Positions 42,201 through 51,750 of a DNA stretch of 64,000 nt are shown piece by piece. Every line of letters starts with the position of its first letter. Position 1 is the stretch's first letter. Source of the stretch: Lumbricus terrestris. Its lineage: Eukaryota > Annelida > Clitellata > Crassiclitellata > Lumbricidae. The DNA lies in NCBI GenBank assembly GCA_949752735.1, contig OX457039.1, positions 72,328,432 to 72,392,431 on the forward strand, given 5' to 3'. A model generated the notes under the pieces. It was given only the letters and a program-made list of their open reading frames with translations. It ran no database searches and was not told the DNA's origin. A program made the position numbers and the translations under genes.

Positions 42201-42373
42201 AATGAAGATGAGTTGTTATTCGTGACGTCTGCTGCCGAAACTGTTCTTCTCTGCCACTGCACATAATTCACCTTCAGCATCTCATCAAGTCGAGTGGCAT
42301 CAGTCGCTTCAGATAAATCTCGCTTCATCTGTCGACCTGATCTCTGCTGCATCCTTGATGCCATTTGTAACAT
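36275..42373 (-). CDS. Coiled-coil protein, DUF4618 / C20orf96-like, ten exons read, C-terminus unresolved
   Basis: Minus-strand exons: 42373-42184, 41933-41761, 41199-41128, about 40870-40758 (5' boundary ambiguous), 40496-40397, 39822-39743, 38388-38311, 37997-37896, 36700-36635, 36411-36275. Apart from the 41199-40758 junction, all phases join. The ATG at 42373 has an in-frame TAA just upstream. The first 120 residues are basic, Ser/Thr-rich and low in structure; the remaining 250 or so are predicted coiled coil (for example KLKVELESDEVKMHEDVKQL, VKEKSDQLKAKQEELFVLKN, MEQIATLEQNMKSLKREIGK). The stretch LFVLKNYKDKDFPVKSLRI, then TELQRKIELLKAEQE, resembles the DUF4618 family as I remember it (C20orf96 and relatives), whose function is unknown. 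The last exon read ends MFPELFTVRP with a GTCAGT donor and phase 2, so at least one more exon lies to the left. Convergent with METTL17. The gene model is firm; the family name is tentative. Confidence 0.78.
37796..37852. repeat. (GT)n microsatellite
   Basis: TGTGTG run with a GCGCGC and ATGTATG interruption, inside an intron of the minus-strand coiled-coil gene. Confidence 0.85.
39388..39602 (+). mobile_element. tRNA-derived SINE, family 1, full-length copy
   Basis: The tRNA-like head is GGTGGTGCACTGGTGGGTTC with B box GGTTCGAATCC. It is followed by GGGACCTTGAGTAAATTCTT, the body CTCCGATGCAGTGTTCG and the LINE-like tail GGGAGCGCCTCCGAGTAG...AAGGGGCGATAATATAG. It lies in an intron of the coiled-coil gene, opposite to its transcription. 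Confidence 0.85.
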
Positions 42374-43149
42374 CAAATAACCTAAGGAAATAACTTAAGA
42401 GACTGAAAGCAGCAAATAAATTCAACAAATCAACAAAGTCTCGGCATATTTGGATAATACTAAACCAAACGTGACTTTTCAATTAGCAAACTGAATCATT
42501 CGGTTAGGCCAAAAACTAATGGTGTGTTTCTGGTAACAGAGCTCTAGTGAATGCTATAATTATAATGTCCCAATTCTGCACTGAAGGCAGTGTCACTGTA
42601 TTATGTCAATACAAGTAAAAACTTTTCACAAAATTTAGTCGACTTATGCAGCGCCTCACACAGAATAAAAAACTTGGGCTGATTCGAGATTGAAAGATAT
42701 GAAGAAACAAGTGAGGTCTAGAGCGGTGCAGGATGAGAGAGACGGACGGGCGGGAGGGAGAAGGGAGGGAGCGAGTGAGAGGATATATCAATGAGGGTAG
42801 GTTTCTAAATTCACGATACAAGGTCTACTTAATTGTCTCTGCCGTGAACAAAATCAATCATTAATTTTTATTGTCTCAGACATTGTAACTGACAATGTAT
42901 AAAAACAGGGTTTAAAGTGTGGCAGGAAGGTCATGGACGGCGTCCAGACACTTATTTTCAAATCTCTATGCCGTCCAGATACTTATTTAGCCAGCACATG
43001 TGAAAGGATGAGGGTTGTTTCTTTTTTAACACTTTGTAAGTGCTGCATAGGGTCTAGAAAGAAATGGAACAGCATCTTGGGATATAAAGGGATTCTCCAA
43101 AAGAACGGCATCTTAATCAGGATAAAATATTATTTATCTTGGAAGCAAT
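42374..43149. other. Upstream region of the coiled-coil gene
   Basis: The promoter and any 5' UTR exon of the minus-strand gene should lie here. A CT-rich GGGAGGGAG tract (42740-42780) is present. No other gene is supported. Confidence 0.35.
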
Positions 43150-43530
43150 AAATACGGCATGACAAAAATAGTCATGCAACAAATACCCATTGGTCTCAAT
43201 GTAAATTACAAAAAAGTAGAACCAAAGAATGAGAAATATAATAATTATCCCTTAAAATACATACAGACCCGATTTCCCGAAAGCAGTTTTATACAAAGCA
43301 GCCGAATTCCCGCAAACTATTCGGAGCTATATTACATACATAAAATCTCGGTTATAGGGCCGTCAATCTGGAATGAACTTCCTTCAAAGCTTCATCTACT
43401 ACACCTGACCAGTCAAACTTTGTTTCATAAACTCTCAAGTCTTTTTTCTTTGGTCGTGGCTGGGCTGGCAGCGCCTCTGAGTAGTTTCTCTAAGGGGCGC
43501 TATAATAAATCTATATAATGAATGAGTGAC
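43150..43530 (+). pseudogene. LINE family A, 3' end
   Basis: The open frame reads YIHKISVIGPSIWNELPSKL and TLFHKLSSLFSLVVAGLAAP. It ends with GGCAGCGCCTCTGAGTAG...CTAAGGGGCGCTATAATAAA and ATGAATGAG. The upstream part is too decayed to assign. Confidence 0.7.
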
Positions 43531-43583
43531 GTAATCAGCCATTGATAGTCTTGTTGATAACACAGCATAGTGTAAAAAAATCA

Positions 43584-43988
43584 GGTTATATTCTATAATG
43601 ACTCGGTAGACGTTCTAGAATGACTCGGTAGACACCAAGAACTAACGTTGCAGCGTTGTTATCTTTAATAAATCCAACTTCTAGTTTGCCGAGAATCCTT
43701 TTAATCGATCCAGCTTCTCTTTAGGCAAGAATTTGTTCGATAAATCCCGCTTCTATTTCGTCAGGAAATATTTTTCAGCCATTTTTCATTGAAAATTATT
43801 GTTCATCAATCCAGCTTCAGAATGACTGCACTAACCCTAAAACTAACCCTAACCGACCCTCACGACGCCTAACCTGAGCCCTAACCGACCCTCACACGAA
43901 AAATCCCGCTTCAATTTCGTCAGGAAATATTTTTCAGCAAATTTATAAAAAAAAGTTACTTGCTACCGAGTCATTATAGAATATAACC
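43584..43988. mobile_element. TIR element, 405 bp, 26 bp perfect inverted ends, 8 bp target-site duplication
   Basis: The ends GGTTATATTCTATAATGACT and CGGTAG are exact inverted copies; a third, partial copy of the inner part follows at 43605-43633. Identical AAAAATCA octamers flank it (43576-43583, 43989-43996). The interior carries CATCAATCCAGCTTC repeats also found at 10860-11045 and several CCCTAACC words. No transposase. An 8 bp duplication fits hAT, P or Merlin-type elements, but the GGTTAT terminus is not a typical hAT end. Confidence 0.9.
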
Positions 43989-43996
43989 AAAAATCA

Positions 43997-44599
43997 TTAG
44001 GTTGAGTAAAAATCGTTTGCGGGGATTCGGCTGAAATTCGTTTCGTGGATAGGCTATGAGTTTCGGGAATTCGGGCCGCACGCATCCAGTCTAAAATAAT
44101 GACAGAAACATAAGCGAAAACGTTAACACAAACATTGCACATGCCAATTAAGTCTAACCGTACACATGTCGGGAAATAAAGATACAAGCAAAAGAATTTT
44201 TTAATGGGCAATTTACCTACATGAATCCTACCAACACGTCGATCGCAAATGACTAGGTGTTCATACGGGCATAGGCCTAGGTGCTCAAGAAATTTAAATA
44301 ATGAAACACTTTTCCGTGCTCTTTTGTTCTGCAGAAAAAATGTGCACTTACAAAAACCATGATGAATCGCAAATACAATATTAGTACTTTATCTAGCTTC
44401 AGAATCAAAATAATTTAGAATCGCAGAAGTTTTACGTTTTGTTTACAAAATGCTTGCAGTTGTCATAGAGAAATCAAATTTCTGTTTCCGGTTTAGTACC
44501 AATGCGCGCCACTAAAGAAACTTGTAGCGCTCTCATTTAAATGAAATAATGTTTCCCAATGGCGTATTTATAAACCGAATAAGCGTAGCCATAATGTAA
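43997..44599. other. No gene recognised
   Basis: AT-rich sequence with no repeat, frame or splice structure that I can support. Confidence 0.3.
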
Positions 44600-45629
44600 T
44601 GTAATTAATGTAATGTAATTAGAAATTTTTATAGCGCCGCTCACAACCAAGGCCATTCAGTAGCGCTCCCAGTGCGATAACCCCTAGAGAAAAAATAGGT
44701 CTTAAGAAGAGAGAGAGATGTAGATAACGATCCTGAAAGTAGAGTCCCACGCAGAGTGGAGGGAAGAGAATTCCACAAAGAGGGCCCAATGATGGTGAAG
44801 GATCGAGTTTGAGCAATAGTGGTCCTAGCTCGTGGAACAAACAAGTCAGCCCTGTCCAGAGAACGGAGAGGTTGATGAGAAGATGCTGATAGAGAATGAG
44901 ATCACTGAGATACATCGGTGCAAGACCCAGTTTGGATTTGAGTACCAGAGAAAGGACTTTATATTGTATGCGGGCAGAGAGAGGAAGCCAGTGTAGTTGG
45001 TTAATCATAAAAGAGGATATATGGGAGTACTTATAAGGAAGGCGCGCAATTAATCGAGCAGCAGCATTAAGGACAGATTGAATGGGAGATAGGCGGACCT
45101 TTGGAAGACCAATAAGAAGGGAGTTACAGTAATCAATTCTGGAACAGACAAAAGCATGGACTATTGATGTCATGGTTGAAAGGGAAACAGATCTGCGAAT
45201 GGACCTGAGACGACGGAGGTGAAAGTAAGAGGAGCGCGTAAGGTTGGTTACATGTACGTGTTGAGAATGTCAGCGAGCAGTCAAGAGTGACACCTAGGTC
45301 ACGAACAGAAGTTGAAAATGTAAATTGAGGAAAGGTCTGAGATAGAAGCAAAAAGTCAATTTTTTTAATTTGCTGGGCAGTGCCAAGCCAGATGAGTTGA
45401 GTTTTGTTAGAATTGAGTGAAAGGCGATTTGAAGACATCCACAGGTGCAAATCATGGGAAAGTGCCTCAATACGGCGAACTAGTGTGAGTTGAGTAGAGG
45501 GAGAACCATGAACATAGGCCTGAACATCATCAGCAAAAAGGTGACCAGTAGCAGAGTGACTAGGAAACAGAGAAGTAACATCAGCCGTGTACAGAATGAA
45601 GAGTAGAGGTCCAAGGACTGATCCCTGTG
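44600..45629 (-). pseudogene. LINE family A-like, 3' half (RT catalytic box to 3' UTR)
   Basis: The minus strand from 45629 reads QGSVLGPLLFILYTADVTSL, HLFADDVQAYVHGSPSTQ (catalytic FADD), WMSSNRLSLNSNKTQLIWLG, STSVRDLGVTLDCSL, then after a frameshift MTSIVHAFVCSRIDYCNSLL, HWLPLSARIQYKVLSLVLK and WPWL. It ends with the shared GCGCTCCCAG...GGCGC tail and a (TTACAT)n run at 44600. The 5' half continues at 51897-52560. The element was split by the TIR element at 45630-51896; the frames rejoin across the gap in the VPQGSVLGP motif. Confidence 0.9.
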
Positions 45630-45834
45630 CAGTGTTTAATCTAGACGTCTCTGGGGGGGAAGTTCCCCCCCCAGGATTGACATTTCTCCCCCAGAAAAAT
45701 TTGACGAAATGATATTGGTTTTTAGTTACTGTTTTCATCATTGTTTACATGAAGTGTTATAATATACCGTGATATTAGTTATGATTATAATGACATTATT
45801 TACTACTATAATATATGATACTATCATGTTAAGA

Positions 45835-46460
45835 TGACACCTGAAAATGCAGCCATTGCAATGTGGAATTTCAAAAAGTTTCTAATTGGTCACTGAAAAA
45901 GTACAGCTAATTTGTTAAGATGACACCTTAAAATGCTGCTATTGCAATGTGAACATTCAGAAAGTTTCTAATGGGTCACTGAAAAAGTACAGCTATTTTT
46001 TAAAGATGGCCCCATAAAATGTTGCCATTGCAATGTGGAAATTCAAAAATTTTCTATTGGGTCACTGAAATAGTACAGCTATTTTGTTAAGACGACACCT
46101 TAAAATGCTGCCATTGCAATTTGGAAACTCAAAAAGTTTCTAATGGGCCACTGAAATAGTACAGCTATTTTGTTAAGACGACACCTTGAAATGCTGCCAT
46201 TGTAATGTGGAAATTCAAAAAGTTTCTAATGGGTCACTGAAAAAGTACAGCTATTTTTGTTAAGATGACCCGTTAAAATGCTGCCATTGCAATGTGGAAA
46301 TTTAAATTTTTTTATAATGGGTCACTGAAATAGTACAACTATTTTGTTAAGACGACACCTTAAAATGCTGCCATTGCAATGTAGAAATTCAAAAATTTTC
46401 TGATGGGTCACTGAAAAAGTACAGATAATTTGTTAAGATGACACCTTAAAATGCTGCTAT
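45835..46460. repeat. 86 bp satellite inside a TIR element, left part
   Basis: About seven units of TTAAGACGACACCTTAAAAT, GCTGCCATTGCAATGTGGAA, ATTCAAAAAGTTTCTAATGG and GTCACTGAAAAAGTACAGC. Continues at 51629-51750 beyond the LTR insertion. Confidence 0.9.
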
Positions 46461-47292
46461 TGTAAACTTTCGCCCCCTTGATGTCGTCGCTATCTCATCG
46501 AAGGGGGACGCCGAGGGAGCAATGGATGGATGATTATGAAGAGGTGTTGTAGCTTGATAGCCTAGAGAGTCAGAATTCGGAATAGGTTGCAAAACGGAAT
46601 GGTTCATTGAATAGGAGTCGTATATTTCAGAGTTAGCGGTTATTCTACCAGGACGCCGCTCGAGTGGAATAAAGGACATATCGTCGCCGGTTCTCTGTCC
46701 GAGAACGCCCGCCGCCAGGGGTCGGGCTGGGTCCGACTGCTCCCTGCCGTAGTCTGCTTCTAATTGGCCTGACACCACGCTAGCGTGCCACAACTGCATG
46801 AGTCCTACTCGGGCATCCGCTCGGGCCTCGTCGTCCGCCGCGGTTGTAATTATAGTTTCCCTCTGATCCCGTGTGAATGCGTCTTCTGCTCGATCGCAGG
46901 CGGAGTTATTAATGTTCGAGTACACGTGGGCAGTATTAAGGGTTGAATCATGGGAGGAATGTTTTTGTTGGGTTGCCATTTTATCTTGCATCAGTTCACC
47001 AACAAACAACACACAAAGATTCGCAAACTTAATCACCACTCGCAGTGTATTATCATTAAAGTAAAATCGCAAACAAACTGTCCGATTCAACTAAAATTAC
47101 TAAAACCGGCCATATGACAACGTGTCAGCCATTACAGAACGCAACCAGAAAAAGGAAAGATCTTAATCTTAAAGCGTTAACTATCAGTCGGTCGCTATGG
47201 GTAATTAATTGGCGCCCGCTAAATCTCGGCGGTTTCCACTATACCGTTTGGCCGTATCACGTGGCACGTGAGCTAAGGGCTGGTCCTTTACA
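46461..47292 (-). repeat. 3' LTR (832 bp)
   Basis: Same length as the 5' LTR at 50797-51628, with three substitutions noticed (all within about 70 bp near its left end). It contains a second copy of the gag start codons and about 176 codons of frame, here with no downstream gag to join. Confidence 0.93.
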
Positions 47293-47306
47293 CTCTCCCC
47301 CACCTA
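47293..47306 (-). other. Polypurine tract of the LTR element
   Basis: On the minus strand, TAGGTGGGGGAGAG lies immediately before the 3' LTR start TGTAAAGG, the expected position for the plus-strand primer of reverse transcription. Confidence 0.75.
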
Positions 47307-47590
47307 CTCAAGTGGTGAAACCACGGGGAAACCAACAAACGGTACTGGACCATTCAAACAACGGTTAACCCCTCTACAAATTTCCATACCTCGGGCCTAT
47401 ATCAAAATACAGCATCCGGCAAATGTAAATCTGGACTACTGGTTCCGCCTACCCAAATGGTGAAACCCGGGAAAACAAACAGTAGATGAACCATTCAAAC
47501 AACGGTCAACCCCTCTACAAATTTCCATACCTCGGGCCTAAAGCATCCGGCAAATGTAAATTTGGACTACAGGGTCACCGACTGTTCCTA
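47307..47590. repeat. Two direct repeats of about 150 bp in the 3' UTR of the LTR element
   Basis: Copies at about 47310-47455 and 47459-47590 share ACCATTCAAACAACGG, CCCCTCTACAAATTTCCATA, CCTCGGGCC and GCATCCGGCAAATGTAAAT. The remaining 47590-47862 is unstructured 3' UTR. Confidence 0.8.
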
Positions 47591-47862
47591 CCCATGCACC
47601 CAATGTTATAACGCAACTGTAACAAAGCGCTCCAACAGAATGCAGAAACAAACTAACACGAAACAGTAGAATCATCCTTAGCCTGCTACATGATTAACTA
47701 TCGCACGACCCAGGGTCGTCTGTTTCCTTGCACAATCCTTTAATCAGAAGTTCGGGTTCGGGCACTACAAACACTTATCTAGGTGATTGACATCACCAAC
47801 ACGGTTTCACAACGGTGAATAATACGTTTTTCACAACGGTGAATAACTGGTCAGGGCGTGGT

Positions 47863-50800
47863 TTATAAACGAAACCGAACAGGAAGAACATGGGGACGGG
47901 TTGGTCTGGGGACAGAGTTCAGTTCCTCGTCTCGGACAAGTTCGTCAAGTCCCAAAAGTTCGTCTCGATCAGTAACATCGTTCGAGATCGGCATATCCCA
48001 GTCCTTCGGACAGTCTCCCCCAAAGTTTTTCAGTTTGTCCACATAAACCAACTTCGGCTGGGCACGGGTCAACTTCTGTATTCGGTAGAGTACGGGTCCG
48101 ACGCGCTCCAGAACTTTGTACGGTCCTTCGTAGAACTTGGCCCACTTGGTCTTGATACCGGCGTGTCGACGGGGACAGTAGTACCATACCCATTGGCCAG
48201 GTTCGAATGCGGCTGGGCGCACTCGACCATTGTATCGAACAGTCCGATGCTGCACGAACTGCTGAAAGTGAGTTCGCACCAGACGATAGGTGCCCTGCAT
48301 CTGGTGCAGGCGTTGATCCACCAACTCGTCCACTGTTTGGTCGCAGAGTTCTGTCGCCGAACCATCGCCAAAGACTAGGCCGATGGGCGCGATAACATCT
48401 CGTCCCACGAACAGGAGGTTGGGGCTGAATTTCGTACTCGAACGCTCGGTAGCGCGGTTCGCAGCCATCACTTCAGGCAAGAGGATGCTGGAGTCGTCTG
48501 GAAGGGACTCTTCCGGTCGAAGAGGAATTCGCGTAGTCTGCACCATCTCCACATGATGCGGTCGACGTGAGAGTTCGTCAGCGGAGGGTCGCGCGGAGTC
48601 GGGTTGGGGCTGATTCTCGAAATCGCACTCTTCAACGACGGTGAGACACGGGGCTCGCAGTTGAGAGGGCGCAGTCTGAGTCGGCCGATCGTTAACTTCT
48701 AGCGGGACGTCGTCAAACACGTTCTGCCGAGGAGAGGACGGCAGGATGTCTGGGTCACCAGACACATCGACTTCTGCGGTTCGAGCAGGCAGTGACGCAC
48801 TGGCTGATAGAATGTCAGATTCGAGCACTTGCGTCGGTACAGAGCAGAGTCGAAGGTCGTCCTTCTTGGTGGGAAGAACGGCAAACACCTCCACATCCGC
48901 TTCGCTCATAGGTGGCGCAACAGTTCTTGCCAACGATATTTTCCGACATCGCGCAGTTCCAGCTCCACGAGACAGTGCGTAGTCTCGTCCCTGCAGTTGA
49001 ATTGACCGTTCGCGGAAATTCCAACTCGCGTTCTGTTGTTCCAGCCAATTGAGTCCCAGAATCATCTCGTTCAGCTCTTCGGTGACGAGGCACGGAATCT
49101 GGAAAATCCGCCCTGCGATTTCACCTTGCACCATAATCTCGCCCAGCACACGAATGCTGGTGCCATTGGCCGCGTTCAGGAGCTGTCGCGATTCTCGCAT
49201 GTCTTGAAGGCGTACTAACGAAGCAGGAATTAACGACATCTCGCTTCCTGTGTCAATCAGAGCGAGGATCTTGCGCCCATTTATCCGAAGTGGCAAGTAC
49301 GCGTTAGTACTTCCTTGGATATATCTTGCGTTAGCTATCCTTTCTCCTTCTCCTTGACCTTGACGTACGTCTGTCCTTGCTTGTGGACAGTCTTTCCGGA
49401 AATGTCCTGGCTGCAAGCAGAGAAAGCACCGACCACCACTTCGTCGATTCCTTCGACCTTGCGTCTCTAAATTGTTTCTCGTTCCTCCCTCCGATCTCTG
49501 TCGATTTTCCATCGGCACATATCGAGGTTCTACCGAGTGTCTTTCCCTTCCGTCAGATGCTTGCAACGTTGGCCCACACCACCACTGTTCCATCTGCAGT
49601 TGACGCTGTTCCATGTTAGCCATTTGCTCCGACAATCTACGAAGCAATTCTTCGCTAGAACTGTCATCTGTTCGGATCGCTTGGATTCGTCCCGATCTAC
49701 GCTCATGGTCTCCAGTTCTACCTCGAGTTGCTCGATTCGCCTCTAGTCGAATAGCACATCTGCACGCTGCTTCGAGGTTAGTCGGTTCGCGGTCTCTCAC
49801 GCATAGGGCAAGCTCGGAGTCGTCTATTGCGTCGAGGAATGCATCGATGGCGACCATCTCACTCATCTCCGTGGGCGGACCAGCATAGGCCAGCACCATC
49901 AGGCGTCGGATGTCTTGCGCTAATTCTTGCAAGGACTCTTCTTTTCTCTGTTTTCGCGCACGAAGTTGCGTACGATATAATGTTGTCTGGTCCGAACATC
50001 CATATCTGCTCCTAAGTCGCTTTATCAGATCGCTCGAGGATGACAGACCTGAGGCGTGAAATTCCCACAACAGATGCGCTGCTGGTCCTACCATGGCACA
50101 CATCAATTGGTTCACCTTTTCGTCCTCGTCCCATCCATTCTGTCTCGAACAGATCTCAAACTTGACTAGAAACGCTTCCAGAGGCGTTTGACCATCAAAT
50201 TTCTCTAGTTTCAGCCACTGCTTGTGTCTGTCTCTTGGTTGCTTCTTCGTTTCATCCTCCGTACATGATTTCGGTTCGATGGTCGGCTTATATCTCAACC
50301 CATCGCCTTCAACTAAAATCACTGGACGAGTTTCTAACGGACTGGTCACCAAGGGACGACTTAACGTTTGTCCGACTTCCGTGCACAGCCCAGGACCATT
50401 GCTTACACTTTTTCCACTCTGCTCGCAAATCTCACTGAGATGCCTACACAGTTCTTGTAGTGGTGCTAAAAGGTCTTGCAATTGTCCAGTCTGGGTCGTC
50501 GTCGTGTTCTTCTTTAGTCGTGAAGGATTAATGCTAGTTCCATCAACTTCTTCCATTCCCCTTGCGTACTCTTGTTGACATATACTCCTTTTCTTCACTT
50601 CACTGCCTCTTAATATCTCGCCTCTCCTTTCATCTTTCCGTTTCTCTATTTCGTCTCTGGTCTCATTATCAACTCTCGAACACCTTTCATTCTCTTCATC
50701 ATCTTTTAAGCGCAATCTCCAACTTCTGAAATCACTTGTAAGTTTGGGCTGTCCTGTTTCATCCATTTCAACACACCCCACACTTCTGGAATCACTTGTA

Positions 50801-51327
50801 AACTTTCGCCCCCTTGATGTCGTCGCTATCTCATCGAAGGGGGACGCCGAGGGAGCAATGGACGGATGATTATGAAGAGGCGTTGTAGCTTGATAACCTA
50901 GAGAGTCAGAATTCGGAATAGGTTGCAAAACGGAATGGTTCATTGAATAGGAGTCGTATATTTCAGAGTTAGCGGTTATTCTACCAGGACGCCGCTCGAG
51001 TGGAATAAAGGACATATCGTCGCCGGTTCTCTGTCCGAGAACGCCCGCCGCCAGGGGTCGGGCTGGGTCCGACTGCTCCCTGCCGTAGTCTGCTTCTAAT
51101 TGGCCTGACACCACGCTAGCGTGCCACAACTGCATGAGTCCTACTCGGGCATCCGCTCGGGCCTCGTCGTCCGCCGCGGTTGTAATTATAGTTTCCCTCT
51201 GATCCCGTGTGAATGCGTCTTCTGCTCGATCGCAGGCGGAGTTATTAATGTTCGAGTACACGTGGGCAGTATTAAGGGTTGAATCATGGGAGGAATGTTT
51301 TTGTTGGGTTGCCATTTTATCTTGCAT
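47863..51327 (-). CDS. Gag-protease-integrase-C-terminus fusion of an LTR retrotransposon, 1154 aa
   Basis: One uninterrupted frame. I place the start at ATG 51327 or 51315, inside the 5' LTR; the same frame is open to 51426 without an earlier ATG. The first 176 residues or so are LTR-encoded, low-complexity and polar. A gag capsid-like helical region follows (KFDGQTPLEAFLVKFEICSR, LRARKQRKEESLQELAQDI). Next come a CCHC zinc knuckle CFLCLQPGHFRKDC (about 49.39-49.44 kb) and a retroviral-type aspartic protease with ALIDTGSEMS near 49.25 kb. The frame passes through ADELSRRP, the sequence normally found just after RNase H, and ATERSSTKFSPNLLFVGRD, normally the end of the integrase core. It ends with the integrase C-terminal fold (WVWYYCPRRHAG, GPYKVLERVGPVLYRIQ). 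Reverse transcriptase, RNase H and the integrase catalytic domain are missing. It would depend on a partner element for mobility. Confidence 0.92.
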   Translation of the reverse strand: MQDKMATQQKHSSHDSTLNTAHVYSNINNSACDRAEDAFTRDQRETIITTAADDEARADARVGLMQLWHASVVSGQLEADYGREQSDPARPLAAGVLGQRTGDDMSFIPLERRPGRITANSEIYDSYSMNHSVLQPIPNSDSLGYQATTPLHNHPSIAPSASPFDEIATTSRGRKFTSDSRSVGCVEMDETGQPKLTSDFRSWRLRLKDDEENERCSRVDNETRDEIEKRKDERRGEILRGSEVKKRSICQQEYARGMEEVDGTSINPSRLKKNTTTTQTGQLQDLLAPLQELCRHLSEICEQSGKSVSNGPGLCTEVGQTLSRPLVTSPLETRPVILVEGDGLRYKPTIEPKSCTEDETKKQPRDRHKQWLKLEKFDGQTPLEAFLVKFEICSRQNGWDEDEKVNQLMCAMVGPAAHLLWEFHASGLSSSSDLIKRLRSRYGCSDQTTLYRTQLRARKQRKEESLQELAQDIRRLMVLAYAGPPTEMSEMVAIDAFLDAIDDSELALCVRDREPTNLEAACRCAIRLEANRATRGRTGDHERRSGRIQAIRTDDSSSEELLRRLSEQMANMEQRQLQMEQWWCGPTLQASDGRERHSVEPRYVPMENRQRSEGGTRNNLETQGRRNRRSGGRCFLCLQPGHFRKDCPQARTDVRQGQGEGERIANARYIQGSTNAYLPLRINGRKILALIDTGSEMSLIPASLVRLQDMRESRQLLNAANGTSIRVLGEIMVQGEIAGRIFQIPCLVTEELNEMILGLNWLEQQNASWNFRERSIQLQGRDYALSRGAGTARCRKISLARTVAPPMSEADVEVFAVLPTKKDDLRLCSVPTQVLESDILSASASLPARTAEVDVSGDPDILPSSPRQNVFDDVPLEVNDRPTQTAPSQLRAPCLTVVEECDFENQPQPDSARPSADELSRRPHHVEMVQTTRIPLRPEESLPDDSSILLPEVMAANRATERSSTKFSPNLLFVGRDVIAPIGLVFGDGSATELCDQTVDELVDQRLHQMQGTYRLVRTHFQQFVQHRTVRYNGRVRPAAFEPGQWVWYYCPRRHAGIKTKWAKFYEGPYKVLERVGPVLYRIQKLTRAQPKLVYVDKLKNFGGDCPKDWDMPISNDVTDRDELLGLDELVRDEELNSVPRPTRPHVLPVRFRL

Positions 51328-51628
51328 CAGTTCACCAACAAACAACACACAAAGATTCGCAAACTTAATCACCACTCGCAGTGTATTATCATTAAAGTAA
51401 AATCGCAAACAAACTGTCCGATTCAACTAAAATTACTAAAACCGGCCATATGACAACGTGTCAGCCATTACAGAACGCAACCAGAAAAAGGAAAGATCTT
51501 AATCTTAAAGCGTTAACTATCAGTCGGTCGCTATGGGTAATTAATTGGCGCCCGCTAAATCTCGGCGGTTTCCACTATACCGTTTGGCCGTATCACGTGG
51601 CACGTGAGCTAAGGGCTGGTCCTTTACA
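50797..51628 (-). repeat. 5' LTR (832 bp), containing the gag start
   Basis: TGTAAA...TTTACA boundaries, same length as the 3' LTR. It holds the promoter by position and also the first part of the coding frame. Just inside it (50738-50796) the internal sequence has a short near-duplicate of the LTR junction, ACTTCTGAAATCACTTGTAA against ACTTCTGGAATCACTTGTAA. Confidence 0.93.
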
Positions 51629-51750
51629 CTATTGCAATGTGAACATTCAGAAAGTTTCTAATGGGTCACTGAAAAAGTACAGCTATTTTGTTAAGACGAC
51701 ACCTTAAAAATACTGCCATTGCAATGTGGAAATTCAAAAAGTTTTTGATG
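51629..51750. repeat. 86 bp satellite inside a TIR element, right part
   Basis: About one and a half units in the same order as 45835-46460. From 51750 to 51881 follow C-rich inverted-repeat sequences of the TIR element, with GGGGAGGGGCACATCCCCTCC forming a short hairpin. Confidence 0.85.

Larger units (their letters stand above)
46461..51628 (-). mobile_element. Ty3/Gypsy-like LTR retrotransposon, non-autonomous, 5168 bp
   Basis: The element is bounded by two 832 bp direct repeats (46461-47292, 50797-51628) that start TGTAAA and end TTTACA on the plus strand. A CTAT duplication (46457-46460, 51629-51632) flanks it. Transcription is on the minus strand. A purine-rich GTGGGGGAGAG directly abuts the 3' LTR. 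No convincing tRNA primer-binding site follows the 5' LTR. One long frame encodes gag, zinc knuckle, protease and the integrase C-terminus. Only three differences were seen between the LTRs, so insertion was recent. Confidence 0.93.

Noticed and set aside
50740..50796. tRNA primer-binding site after the 5' LTR
   Set aside because: The first bases after the LTR (AGTGATTCCAG on the minus strand) do not begin with TGG and match no tRNA 3' end I can recognise. The element may use another priming mode or an altered site.
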